Shown: positions 6,795 through 15,453 of the stretch, one piece after another
Numbering within the stretch: position 1 is the first letter of the stretch
Layout: each line of letters begins with the position of its first letter
Origin: a virus
Reading direction: 5' to 3' (one strand)
Length of the DNA: 42,104 nucleotides
IMG/VR virus record: IMGVR_UViG_3300037315_000041
Location: 1-42,104 of that record
Position numbers and translations under genes: made by a program
The notes under the pieces: generated by a model
Seen by the model: the letters and a program-made list of their open reading frames with translations, nothing else
Database searches by the model: none
Told to the model about the DNA's origin: nothing

Positions 6795-7027
6795 CCGAAG
6801 AGGAAATAAAACGAATACTGTACCCGAAGCATTACGGGAGTGTAAGAGGAGTTTCGTTTCTCACGAAACGAATATTTAAGTACACCCTGGTGTACCCGAA
6901 TAAAGAGGCAGATACTCTTTACGGGTACATTTGGGATGAACTATTCGACTGTGGGTTCTTGCGGTATGAGATAGCAGCGGAGGAACTACGTCACGCAAGG
7001 GCTAAGAAACGGCTAGGATACACGTAG
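6791..7027 (+). CDS. Small tandem paralogue 3 of 3, shortened
   Basis: 78 residues, ATGA overlap with copy 2. The conserved middle block is reduced to LYGYIWDELFDCGF, so the RDSE.YHFGCG motif of copies 1 and 2 has been partly lost, while the C-terminal basic helix (EELRHARAKKRLG) is kept. Likely the most diverged of the tandem triplication. Function unknown. Confidence 0.68.
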   Translation: MTEEEIKRILYPKHYGSVRGVSFLTKRIFKYTLVYPNKEADTLYGYIWDELFDCGFLRYEIAAEELRHARAKKRLGYT

Positions 7028-7049
7028 CGGCGTCGGGCTGCTACAAAGT

Positions 7050-7132
7050 CGGGAGGGCAGCTAATCGACTATAAGGATAAGTCTAATGGGGCATCGCCCC
7101 CCCCCCACCTGTGATAAGGGGCGATTTCTTAT
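7050..7132 (+). repeat. C-rich structured repeat, copy B
   Basis: GUCUAAUGGGGCAUCGCCCC is followed by a run of ten C (7097-7106), ACCUGUGAUAA, then GGGGCGAUUUCUUAUAA. AUCGCCCC can pair with either the preceding GGGG or the following GGGGCGAU; the latter hairpin followed by UUUCUU resembles a terminator. It lies upstream of the replication block. Compared with copy C it has an insertion between GUCGGGAGG and GUCUAAU. Confidence 0.72.
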
Positions 7133-7147
7133 AATGTATGGAGGGAT

Positions 7148-7609
7148 ATGAAGAGTTTATTAGTACAATACCAGGAGACCGATAACCTTACGGGATTCGA
7201 CAGGGAGATACAGAAGCTACACATTCTTAGACTGGTTATTAACAACAGAAAAGATAACGACTACACGCCAGAGGAGCAGTCGTTTTTCTTTGTAGTAGCT
7301 TCGTCTATTCCTTCTGTGGTATCTCATAGCATTGCACTGTCAATGCTAACAAAGCTTGTAGAGGTCTCTAGTGTATTAGAGAACCAATCACTACAGCTTT
7401 GTGTGATTAACGCAATAAGAAGGTTTCTCGTTCGGAAGTTTATTGGAGAAGAGTCGAGAGCATTCTGTCGTTTGTTGACTACGCTAATAGACTTCTCGAT
7501 GACTAGCCCTAAGATTAACGAGCCTTCTGCTGATACCATAGCAGAGTGGCAGGAATTAGCTGATAATACGGTACAGAGACGGATAGCGGAGCAGCAGCAA
7601 CAACAATGA
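7148..7609 (+). CDS. Hypothetical helical protein upstream of the helicase
   Basis: 153 residues, predicted mostly alpha-helical with a polyglutamine end (AEQQQQQ). Starts after GGAGGG. Its stop overlaps the start of the SNF2-like helicase by four bases (ATGA), so the two are coupled and may interact. No motif or family is recognised. Confidence 0.7.
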   Translation: MKSLLVQYQETDNLTGFDREIQKLHILRLVINNRKDNDYTPEEQSFFFVVASSIPSVVSHSIALSMLTKLVEVSSVLENQSLQLCVINAIRRFLVRKFIGEESRAFCRLLTTLIDFSMTSPKINEPSADTIAEWQELADNTVQRRIAEQQQQQ

Positions 7610-9099
7610 AACAACTATACCCATTCCAGCTAGAGGCTGTAGAAAAAGGAATAAATAAAAATTTAGTGATTGCAGACGAGCCTGGTTTGGGGAAGACTGT
7701 TCAAGGACTCCATATTGCTTTAGGAGTCCTTGAAACAGTATCTTCTATGGAAGGAAAGCGTCCGTATAAGCACGTTCTTATTGTCTGCCCAAAGAGCGTA
7801 AGGTTTCAGTGGATAAAGGAACTGGAAGAGTGTGGTCTTCCATCTTTTGTGGTAGACGCAACTACACGAAAAAACAAAAACGAAATAAATCTAGCTGATA
7901 TATCTATAACTTTATTTGTTGTTACTCATTACGAAATTCTTCGTAGTTCAGACTATTTACTCAGTAATAGATGGGCTTGTGTCATCTTAGACGAAGTCCA
8001 TAGAATAAAAAACAAAAATACGAAGACTGCTGCGTCTGCCTTACGGTTGCAGGCGTATAGGAAAGTAGGTCTTACTGGCACTCCTATGGATAAATCTCCT
8101 GCGGAGCTGTGGTCTGTACTAAACTGGATGAACAAACGACGGTTTTCGTCTTATTGGTCTTTTTTCCGTTCGTATGTACGTACTCAGGATATTTATGTTA
8201 CTCGTACAGACGAAGACGGGAGAGAGTATGCTCAGACAATACAGAAACCAATAGGAGTAAAGAATGAAATAGCACTACAGGCAGATATTGCTCCATACTT
8301 TATTCGCAGAGAAAAGAAAGACGTAGCTCCACAACTCCCTGAACTTATATGGGAGGAGGCTTGGATAGAGCTACCTGAAAATAGTCCCCAACGGAAACTG
8401 TACAAAAAGGTTCTAGGGGCTAGAGATATGATTATTCCAGAAGAAGAGTTAATTAACCTTATTGACGACTTTTCTTTTGCAGAAGAGTTACAAGATTGGG
8501 ATGGGTATATGGCCGATGGGGATATACTTATTCATTCTTTAGTTACTAGATACATTTTACTACAAAGAGTGCTTAGTGACCCGCTGTCTGTGTACGAAAA
8601 GATTGAGCTGTCTAAAGAGAAGCAGAAAAAGATGTCCTCTGCTAAGCTTGATTATTTACTAGAGAGGATAACGAAAGACGAGCCTGAAAGCGTCTTTATT
8701 GTATTCACCAAGTTTCGTTCTACTGCCTATCGCATACGCGACACGTTATTAGAAAATCTGGTATCGTGTGTGCTGGCTATAGGTGGTCAGTCTGTAAATA
8801 AACGAGAGGAGCAGCTACAGAAATTTTTATCTGGTGAAGTACGTGCGCTAGTCGGTACTTACGGTACGATTTCTGAGGGGCTAAACCTTCAAATGGCCGA
8901 CACTGTTTATTTCTTTGATGTAGAGATGTCTACTATTAAAGAGAAACAAGCGCAGGACAGAGTTCATAGGATTACGGTTACGGACAATAAGAGAATTGTA
9001 CGTTTATTAGCGTTAGATTCTCTTGACGAAGATTTGTTACGTGGAAAGACAGAGAAACTTTCTACGGTGCAGATTATGATGGAGTTGATGAATGGCTAA
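7606..9099 (+). CDS. SNF2-family DNA helicase/translocase
   Basis: 497 residues with a full superfamily 2 set: LYPFQLEAV (Q-like motif), Walker A ADEPGLGKT (23-31), DEVH box in VILDEVHRIKN, motif III LTGTP, motif IV-like VFIVFTKF, motif V GTYGTISEGLNLQ, and motif VI QAQDRVHRI. The gap between motif Ia and the DEVH box is compact as in phage SNF2 proteins. These ATP-driven translocases act with recombination and replication proteins; here the nuclease at 9316 and Sak4-like ATPase at 10374 follow in the same operon. Confidence 0.93.
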   Translation: MKQLYPFQLEAVEKGINKNLVIADEPGLGKTVQGLHIALGVLETVSSMEGKRPYKHVLIVCPKSVRFQWIKELEECGLPSFVVDATTRKNKNEINLADISITLFVVTHYEILRSSDYLLSNRWACVILDEVHRIKNKNTKTAASALRLQAYRKVGLTGTPMDKSPAELWSVLNWMNKRRFSSYWSFFRSYVRTQDIYVTRTDEDGREYAQTIQKPIGVKNEIALQADIAPYFIRREKKDVAPQLPELIWEEAWIELPENSPQRKLYKKVLGARDMIIPEEELINLIDDFSFAEELQDWDGYMADGDILIHSLVTRYILLQRVLSDPLSVYEKIELSKEKQKKMSSAKLDYLLERITKDEPESVFIVFTKFRSTAYRIRDTLLENLVSCVLAIGGQSVNKREEQLQKFLSGEVRALVGTYGTISEGLNLQMADTVYFFDVEMSTIKEKQAQDRVHRITVTDNKRIVRLLALDSLDEDLLRGKTEKLSTVQIMMELMNG

Positions 9100-9319
9100 A
9101 TATGCACAGAAAGGGAGCGTACACTCTGCCGTGCTTTGTTTCGCTGTTTCTGAGAAACAGTACGAGAGAGTAAAAGAAGAGTTAGCACTACGTGGCGGTA
9201 GTGATGGGTTGTTATCTACAAGTAGATTTCTTTATCTTCTTGTGGAGTGTGCCACGAAGGAGTTTACGGATTTTTCGGTTTTAGATATGGTTATTCCGCT
9301 GAGGGAGGTTGAAGAATGA
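9092..9319 (+). CDS. Hypothetical small protein
   Basis: 75 residues overlapping the helicase by eight bases and the nuclease by four. Reads KYAQKGSVHSAVLCFAVSEKQYERVKEELALRGG-like beta-alpha with S.SRFLYLLVECATKE. It looks like a small DNA-binding or ribbon-helix-helix-like fold (a strand, then two helices), but this is weak. Its position inside the recombination operon suggests an accessory role. Confidence 0.65.
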   Translation: MAKYAQKGSVHSAVLCFAVSEKQYERVKEELALRGGSDGLLSTSRFLYLLVECATKEFTDFSVLDMVIPLREVEE

Positions 9320-10377
9320 TTCACGTAACGGATATAATTTCTTACCAGAAATGTCCTAGACGATGGTCTTTCGAGTCTAGGCTAGTCTGGGGAAAAGACC
9401 CAGGCTCTTATAGACCATACACTCTAGGTACAGCAGTCCACGACGGAATAGAGCGTCTGTTTCCCGTGGGCGGTAAGGTCTCGCGGGAAGATGCTAACAT
9501 ATTCATAGAGAACGTCGTAGACGAACATTTTCCTCCACAGGAATTGGTTATATCTGATGTACTGACAGACCCGCTAGAAGAAGATAGACAACTTTGTAGG
9601 GGAATGCTAAAGGGATACTACGATTGGAGAAACAGTCTTGTAGGGCCTTACTCGGATAAACTACTAGAGACTGTAGCTACAGAGTTTGGTTTCTCTGTAG
9701 TGTTCGGTGACGTAGTTTTGTCGGGCCGTGCGGATGCTGTAGTACGGTCTGAGGACGGTAGATATTACGTTATGGAGTATAAGACTGCTGGTAGTATACT
9801 AGAGCGGTCTAAATACATTCAATTTGAACTCCAACCGACATTCTACGCGCTGGCGGTTGGAATGCAAATGGGAGTGCATATCAACGGAGTTATCTACCAC
9901 TTACTGCGTAAGAAACTCCCTACCGTCCCAGAAGTATTGAAGGGGGGAGGGCTAACGCGCAGGAAAAATATAGATACGACTGTAAGTAAATATATCGAAA
10001 CCGCACGTTCCGTACATACGGAATGGAGTACAGAAAGGATACGTGAGCGGTACAGTGAGGTATTAGAGGCTTTGGAATTAAAAGGGAACACGTTTTTCTC
10101 TCTTAATTATATACCGAAGTTTCCTAATGAACTGAATGCAGCGAAACCTAAAATACATTCACTGGCGGAAACTATGGTTTCGTTAGCAGAGAATAAAGAG
10201 AAACATCCAGAGAAATTTGTAGAGAACGGCGGCCCGCATTGTCGTCAATGCCCGTTTCGTTCTCCCTGCCTTCTTGCTTTAGAGGGAGATTACGAGGGTA
10301 TGATGGATGAGCTAGACGAGATGCCAGACAGAGAGCCTCTGCGTGAGCACGTAGAGGAGACGGAGGAGATAGAATGA
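9316..10377 (+). CDS. RecB/Cas4-like PD-(D/E)XK nuclease with Fe-S cysteines
   Basis: 353 residues. N-terminus ISYQKCPRRWSFE has the first Cys (13); LGTAVHDGIERLF is the usual His-containing helix. The active site is in LSGRADAVV (Asp) and YYVMEYKTAG (E-x-K). Three further cysteines, HCRQCPFRSPC near residue 305-315, with Cys13 would bind a 4Fe-4S cluster as in Cas4 and AddB-type nucleases. It likely processes DNA ends for recombination together with the helicase and Sak4-like ATPase. Confidence 0.9.
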   Translation: MIHVTDIISYQKCPRRWSFESRLVWGKDPGSYRPYTLGTAVHDGIERLFPVGGKVSREDANIFIENVVDEHFPPQELVISDVLTDPLEEDRQLCRGMLKGYYDWRNSLVGPYSDKLLETVATEFGFSVVFGDVVLSGRADAVVRSEDGRYYVMEYKTAGSILERSKYIQFELQPTFYALAVGMQMGVHINGVIYHLLRKKLPTVPEVLKGGGLTRRKNIDTTVSKYIETARSVHTEWSTERIRERYSEVLEALELKGNTFFSLNYIPKFPNELNAAKPKIHSLAETMVSLAENKEKHPEKFVENGGPHCRQCPFRSPCLLALEGDYEGMMDELDEMPDREPLREHVEETEEIE

Positions 10378-11210
10378 AACGACTAGACTTGTCTTCTCAG
10401 AAGCTTCGTGCGCTAGTGTACGGGGTACCAGGCGCGGGAAAGACTACTTTTGCTGGCACTGCTGCTATGTTTGAAGAAACGTCTCCTGTCTTGTGGATAG
10501 ATATGGCAGGGAATCCAGAAAGCGCGTTTCGTCTACAGTCTAGGTTTGTTCATACTCCCGATGTAGTGATTGTAGAGTCTATAGAAGACCTAAATCGCGT
10601 GTATAAGTGGGTATCGGGAGGAATGAAGTCTGGTTCATTCTCTGAGAAATACGGTCTATTAGGAAACGGGCCGTATAAAACTCTAGTGATTGACGGTATC
10701 ACTGAGTTGCAACGAAAGATTACTAGTACTGTAATTGGAGCAGAGCAGTCTAGTGAGTTTATCCAGTACGGCACTAAGCTGAGCTGGGACGCTCACGGAG
10801 CTATTCTAGGTGTAATGCTTAGAGTTGCGAAAATGGCATATCTGGATTTACCAGATATGCACATAATTATTACTGCTTTAGAACAGACTACTCGTATAGA
10901 AGCGGATTCTGATGACTCGCGGTCTTTTCCTCGTCTATCAGGGCAAAGTCGCTCTGAGCTACCAGGATACGCAAATCTAGTAATGAGAATGGTTCAAGTT
11001 TCAGCCGCAACGTCTGATGTTAGAGCGTTTGCTGGAACTGAGAACCTTACGAAGTTTTCGTCTTCTACTCGTACTCTGGGGCTAGTTGCTCCCTCTACGA
11101 GATGGGAGGCGAAAGACCAATTTGGGCTACCGTTTAAGTTTATGTTCAACCCAACGGTAGAGCGGTTCGTTACAGCCGCCAGAGAAACCCTAGAGGTTTC
11201 CATAGATTAG
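10374..11210 (+). CDS. Sak4-like RecA-fold ATPase
   Basis: 278 residues. Walker A GVPGAGKTT (17-25), a Walker B-like strand YKTLVIDGITEL near residue 100, and a later IIITALEQ strand. Size and layout match the single-domain RecA-like phage recombinases called Sak4 (AAA_24 family). Such proteins promote single-strand annealing, usually together with an SSB, and an SSB-like gene follows at 11275. Overlaps the nuclease gene by ATGA. Confidence 0.85.
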   Translation: MKRLDLSSQKLRALVYGVPGAGKTTFAGTAAMFEETSPVLWIDMAGNPESAFRLQSRFVHTPDVVIVESIEDLNRVYKWVSGGMKSGSFSEKYGLLGNGPYKTLVIDGITELQRKITSTVIGAEQSSEFIQYGTKLSWDAHGAILGVMLRVAKMAYLDLPDMHIIITALEQTTRIEADSDDSRSFPRLSGQSRSELPGYANLVMRMVQVSAATSDVRAFAGTENLTKFSSSTRTLGLVAPSTRWEAKDQFGLPFKFMFNPTVERFVTAARETLEVSID

Positions 11211-11233
11211 GTAACACTCCCTTCGGGGGTTTA
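11211..11233 (+). terminator. Short hairpin, weak terminator candidate
   Basis: CTCCC-TTC-GGGGG lies within imperfect flanks GTAACA and GTTTAC just after the Sak4-like stop. A T-rich tract starts only about 15 nt later, so termination would be weak. It may attenuate transcription before the SSB-like gene, often needed in different amounts from the ATPase. Confidence 0.4.
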
Positions 11234-11274
11234 CATATAGTATACTTTTTTAGTTTTAGTGTAAGGAGACCGAA

Positions 11275-11865
11275 ATGACTAATGGAGAAAACGGATTGGT
11301 ACAGATGGACGAGCAGGGCAACGTAATCTTGAATCTGGATGAAATCCCATCAGGATTTAGCCCTATTCCCAGCGGGCAATATCTCGTAGAGATTACTGAA
11401 GCGGTGAAGCACGTATCTAAGGCAGAGCAGCGTAAGCCAGTAGACCAGCAAACTCCTGGTATGAAACTAACGCTGACAATCGTAGGACAGGGGTTTGCAG
11501 GACGGAAGCTCTGGACTTATCTGTCAGCTAAACCAGCCGCGCTGTTCAAGGTAGACCAGTTCGCTCGTGCTATCGAGAACCGACCGAAAGACCTGTCTCT
11601 TAGGGCAGAGCCAGAGACGGAAGAGGAGCGTCGTGAGCTGGAGGAGAAAGACAAGTCTCCTATGCGAATTACGTTTAAGCCTGAGTACTTTCTAGGGCAC
11701 ACCGTGGTGGCTAAAGTGGAGCACCAATTCGACACCACGGTAAACCCAAACACGGGTAAGCCCTACGGGGATAAGGCAGAGGTGAAAGATGTCTTTCACC
11801 CTAGTTGGAAGAACGTTTCGCTTACGACTGTGGATGAAGACGAAGACGAAGACGAAGACTACTAG
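11275..11865 (+). CDS. ssDNA-binding-like protein with acidic tail
   Basis: 196 residues. An N-terminal beta-rich part (SGQYLVEITEAVKHVS, GMKLTLTIVGQGFAGRKLW) resembles the OB-like core of phage ssDNA-binding proteins of DUF669 type, and the C-terminus is a run of Asp/Glu (DEDEDEDEDY), the protein-interaction tail typical of SSBs. Start follows GTAAGGAGACCGAA. The position directly after a Sak4-like ATPase and before the polymerase supports the call. Exact family not certain. Confidence 0.72.
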   Translation: MTNGENGLVQMDEQGNVILNLDEIPSGFSPIPSGQYLVEITEAVKHVSKAEQRKPVDQQTPGMKLTLTIVGQGFAGRKLWTYLSAKPAALFKVDQFARAIENRPKDLSLRAEPETEEERRELEEKDKSPMRITFKPEYFLGHTVVAKVEHQFDTTVNPNTGKPYGDKAEVKDVFHPSWKNVSLTTVDEDEDEDEDY

Positions 11866-11879
11866 TCGCTAGTCTAGTT

Positions 11880-11903
11880 TAAGTAAGTAAGTAAGTAAGT
11901 AAG
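11880..11903 (+). repeat. (TAAG)6 microsatellite
   Basis: Six exact TAAG units directly after the SSB-like gene, ending TAGGG. It is immediately followed by a long hairpin. Slippage could vary the unit number between isolates. Confidence 0.95.
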
Positions 11904-11910
11904 TAGGGTA

Positions 11911-11962
11911 TAAATCGGTTATCGTTAAGTTATTTCAGGTAACGATAACGATAACCGATTTA
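11911..11962 (+). other. 17-bp perfect inverted repeat
   Basis: TAAATCGGTTATCGTTA (11911-11927) pairs perfectly with 11946-11962. The 18-nt loop ends GTAACGA, so AACGAT occurs twice in tandem. The tail after the hairpin is TTATAGG rather than a T run. It may be a terminator, a protein-binding operator or a replication hairpin. Confidence 0.75.
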
Positions 11963-11975
11963 TTATAGGTGTTTT

Positions 11976-13076
11976 ATGATAGATAGATACTTTACGCCTG
12001 GTTACGTTACGCACGTTAGAGCCTCTAATCATCAGGAGTGGCAGCTAACAACTTTCACCGATATACAAGATAAAACTATTCCTCACACGGAACTAGAATT
12101 TTCCATCTGGCAGTTCTATAAAAAAGACAGAAGTCAAACAAAAGTTACCAGATTTATTGCTTATTATTTTACTGGTAAAAAATATCCAGATTTAGCTCTG
12201 CCGCCTTCGTTTATTTTATGGAAAGCGGAGCGAGAATGGATAATAGTATATGAACTAGAACTTTTAGTGGCCGAAGATAATTACTTAAATATTAGCAGAG
12301 CACTTGCTACTAGAATTATAAATACTCCTCTTTCTATTGTAGACTGGCTGCCTTGTGATTTAACTGTCTATAACCTCCGCTGGGAAGTACAGGCAATTCC
12401 TGTACGTACTCATATTCCACCTCTGAATGCTTGCTTATCTATAGTAGAGTCGGGGGGAGAAGTGGAAGACGATAGACTGAATGCTCCAGACTTCGTACCA
12501 TATAAAAACTCAGATATATCTATATATCTGAAAGGGAAATATAGCGGTACGACTCCCCCAGAGGGGATTAGCGACAAGTTAATATTTTTTATGGAAGCTG
12601 GTTTTAGTTTTGAAATGGCAGTCACGATACTACGTAAAGATAACAATTACGCTGTACACTTAGATGAAGTTGTTAGAGTCTACAAGGAGATGCGTGCTCT
12701 AATGTATGCATCTAAAATGTACGGCCCGCTGCGTCCTAAAGAGTTTATAGTAAAGGTTGTACAATCGATTATAAATGGTACAGCTAATTTCCTTTATGAG
12801 ATAGACGACAAAGGCGTCTATAGTTTACTAAAGATAGACTTAGAGGACGCTGTTCGTCAATTCTTTCCAGAAGCGCAAATGATGTACGTCGAAACAGAAC
12901 TAAAGAGATTGTCCTCTCCGTATCCCGTATGGATGGGAAACGGGTTTAAGTTATCGGCGTTCGGGGAATCGAACTACCGACTAGCTACGGCGTTTTTCTG
13001 TGATGGGTACTGGAAAGATGTAGCGGAATTAGAAACTGAAATGGATGCTTACGGGAGGAATAATGGAAAAAGTTAG
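11976..13076 (+). CDS. Large hypothetical protein before the polymerase
   Basis: 366 residues. No motif of a known family is visible. It begins with a beta-rich, aromatic part (ELEFSIWQFYKKD, PSFILWKAEREWIIVYELELL), then a central Pro-rich section, and finishes with helices. Its place between an SSB-like gene and a polymerase, with a 14-nt overlap into the polymerase gene, makes a replication role plausible, but nothing in the sequence shows one. Confidence 0.7.
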   Translation: MIDRYFTPGYVTHVRASNHQEWQLTTFTDIQDKTIPHTELEFSIWQFYKKDRSQTKVTRFIAYYFTGKKYPDLALPPSFILWKAEREWIIVYELELLVAEDNYLNISRALATRIINTPLSIVDWLPCDLTVYNLRWEVQAIPVRTHIPPLNACLSIVESGGEVEDDRLNAPDFVPYKNSDISIYLKGKYSGTTPPEGISDKLIFFMEAGFSFEMAVTILRKDNNYAVHLDEVVRVYKEMRALMYASKMYGPLRPKEFIVKVVQSIINGTANFLYEIDDKGVYSLLKIDLEDAVRQFFPEAQMMYVETELKRLSSPYPVWMGNGFKLSAFGESNYRLATAFFCDGYWKDVAELETEMDAYGRNNGKS

Positions 13077-15453
13077 AGGAGCACATTGTAGTAAGTGTCC
13101 GTACCAGGAGCAACCGTGCGTACAACCGACTTTAGTTTCTAATACTCAGATACTCGTTATCGGGCGGTCTCCTGGTGTAGAGGAACTAAACCAGGGAAAA
13201 ATGTTTGTCGGGGAGGGCGGTAGACTTCTTGACTATGTAGTATCTCGTGTAGGGGGAGACCCGTCTAAAGTTTCCCGAACAAACGTTATCTGCTGTCAAA
13301 TTCCTGCGGGGGAGGAACTCTCTCCGATAGCAGTAGAGTGTTGCCGACCTAGACTAGAGAACGAGCTACGTAACACTACTGGAACTATTCTAGCTTTAGG
13401 TAAAGAAGCGAATCGCGTAATGCAGTCGTACACCCCTACCTTTAATCCTGTTTATAGCGGCACCATTGGAAAATGGTCTGAGGCTGTAGTAGGAGATAAA
13501 GTAGTAGACTGGTTACAGACATATCAGCCTGCATTTATTCTTAGGTCTCCGAATATGGGACATATTCTTATTCGGGACGTAAAGAAAGCAGTGCTGGGAA
13601 GACCTAATACCCCACTTTCGACTCCACCTACGTTGATATATATAGAAGACGTAGGACAGCTACACTCCTATTTATCTGAACTCCCAGATAATACTCCTAT
13701 AGCAGCAGACATAGAAACATCAGGTCGTGTTTGGTACGACCGTCCTCACAAACAAGCAGACCTTATCGTAATGCTTGCTTTGTGTTGGACTCCTACGTAT
13801 GCGCTTATTCTTGATGACCAATTACTCTATGATGATAGTCGCGTAACTGAATGTCTAAACTATCACTTTTCTCGTTTATCTGTAACGGCTCATAACGGAA
13901 AGTTTGATGCAATCTTTCTACGTGTTCTAGGTATCGAACTAAACGTACAGTTTGATACCATTCTTGCTGATGCGTGCCTAAACGAACTAGGCCCGCACGG
14001 GCTGAAAGAGTTAGCTGTTCAGACATTCGGGATAGACAACTACGAAGACCATATTATACGAAAATATACGGGTTCAGTAAAGGGGGACTACTCTCTTATT
14101 CCGTTCGACGAGCTTGCTTTATATTGTGCCTGGGACGTAGCGTGTACGCTAGAACTTAGAAAGGTACAAACTGAGCAGCTAAAGAAAGAAGGACAATGGG
14201 AGTGGCCTTTCTCTAATCTAATGATGCAAGCGGATAAAATGCTACTAGACGCAGAGTGGAAAGGTGTCTACGTAGACCGTCCTCACTTAGAACGTCTACG
14301 TGAGTTGTTTTCGGGGTTAGCAGACGAATACGAAAAGCGTTGCTGGGAAATAGCTAACAGAAAACTTAACGTCCGTTCTTATATGCAGTTGTCTGATTTT
14401 ATTTATGGAGCGGAAGGGCTAGGACTAATTCCTATGGGAGGAGCAACAAAGAGCGGGCATTTTTCTACTGGAAAAGCCGCGTTAGAGGAGTATGCTTCCG
14501 TGCCGTTCATATCATCTCTTCTCTCATATAGAATGATAGCCCGTCGTAAGATGTACGCCGATAAGTTTCTGGATTTTTTGGGAACTGATGGCCGAGTACA
14601 CGCGACGTTTAATCAGCACGTAGCAGAAACGGGGCGGCTTAGTATGGACAGACCGCCGCTACATCAAATTCCTCGTGCCGAAGAAGGATGGGAAGAGTTG
14701 TCGTCTTATTCTGTATTTTCCGTTGCGGGCGCGTTAATTCGTAGCGCATTCTCCGCAGCAGAAGGGCATCTTCTTGCTTCATCAGACTACAGTCAAGCAG
14801 AAGTACGAACGCTTGCGCATTTAGCGCAAGAAGAGTTTTGGATAAATACGTATAGAGAAGGGGGGGATATACACTGGGCAACGGCTCGTGCTATTTACGG
14901 GCCAGACGCCACAAAAGAAGATAGGCAGAGAACGAAGAAAACAGTGTTCGGTAGGATGTACGGCGGTGGTGTAGCAGAATTAGCTAGACAAGCTGGTATT
15001 CCAGTAGACGATATGTCTAAGTTTCTTGATGCTTTTGACGCTGCGCTACCGAATGTTAGAGCGTGGTCTGATAAACAGATACACACGGCTCTTACGGAAA
15101 GTAAAGTACGTAGTCTATTTGGTAGATTGCGGCGGTTTGCTATTGTTCTACAGAATAACCGTCGTGACGTAGAGAAAGATTCTCTAAACTTTCCAGTACA
15201 GTCTACCGCTTCGGATGCGAATACACTCGCAGCTATACGACTATGGAAAAAAGGAGTAACTCCTACACTTCTCGTTCACGACTCTGTTACAACAGAAGTC
15301 GAAGAAAAGGACGCAGAAGAGGTAGCGGAGTTAATAGCTAGTACGCAAGTAGAAGTAGGACAGGACTATATGGATAGTGTTGTTTGGAAAGCAGACCCAA
15401 AGGCGTCGAAGTTTTGGGCACCTAGACCTGATTTAGAAAGGGTAACGAAGTGA
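13063..15453 (+). CDS. Fusion of UDG-like domain with PolA-type DNA polymerase
   Basis: 796 residues from ATG 13063, preceded by GGGAGG (an ATG at 13045 is upstream of that site). Residues 1-195 resemble family 4 uracil-DNA glycosylases: cysteines 9, 12, 19, 77/78 and 93/94, GRSPGVEELNQGKMFVGEGG, and TYQPAFILRSP. Residues 210-370 are a 3'-5' exonuclease (IAADIETSG; AHNGKFDA; YCAWD). The rest is family A polymerase: motif A SSDYSQAEVR (Asp575), motif B RQRTKKTVFGRMYG, motif C LLVHDSV (Asp740). In the UDG part GEAPG is GRSPG and the HPA His is Gln155; in motif C the usual HDE is HDS. Confidence 0.9.
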   Translation: MEKVRGAHCSKCPYQEQPCVQPTLVSNTQILVIGRSPGVEELNQGKMFVGEGGRLLDYVVSRVGGDPSKVSRTNVICCQIPAGEELSPIAVECCRPRLENELRNTTGTILALGKEANRVMQSYTPTFNPVYSGTIGKWSEAVVGDKVVDWLQTYQPAFILRSPNMGHILIRDVKKAVLGRPNTPLSTPPTLIYIEDVGQLHSYLSELPDNTPIAADIETSGRVWYDRPHKQADLIVMLALCWTPTYALILDDQLLYDDSRVTECLNYHFSRLSVTAHNGKFDAIFLRVLGIELNVQFDTILADACLNELGPHGLKELAVQTFGIDNYEDHIIRKYTGSVKGDYSLIPFDELALYCAWDVACTLELRKVQTEQLKKEGQWEWPFSNLMMQADKMLLDAEWKGVYVDRPHLERLRELFSGLADEYEKRCWEIANRKLNVRSYMQLSDFIYGAEGLGLIPMGGATKSGHFSTGKAALEEYASVPFISSLLSYRMIARRKMYADKFLDFLGTDGRVHATFNQHVAETGRLSMDRPPLHQIPRAEEGWEELSSYSVFSVAGALIRSAFSAAEGHLLASSDYSQAEVRTLAHLAQEEFWINTYREGGDIHWATARAIYGPDATKEDRQRTKKTVFGRMYGGGVAELARQAGIPVDDMSKFLDAFDAALPNVRAWSDKQIHTALTESKVRSLFGRLRRFAIVLQNNRRDVEKDSLNFPVQSTASDANTLAAIRLWKKGVTPTLLVHDSVTTEVEEKDAEEVAELIASTQVEVGQDYMDSVVWKADPKASKFWAPRPDLERVTK

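Noticed and set aside
10905-10915. CUGAUGA within the Sak4-like gene as an eighth hammerhead
   Set aside because: No GAAA, stem III or stem I pattern surrounds it, and it lies in a conserved coding region.
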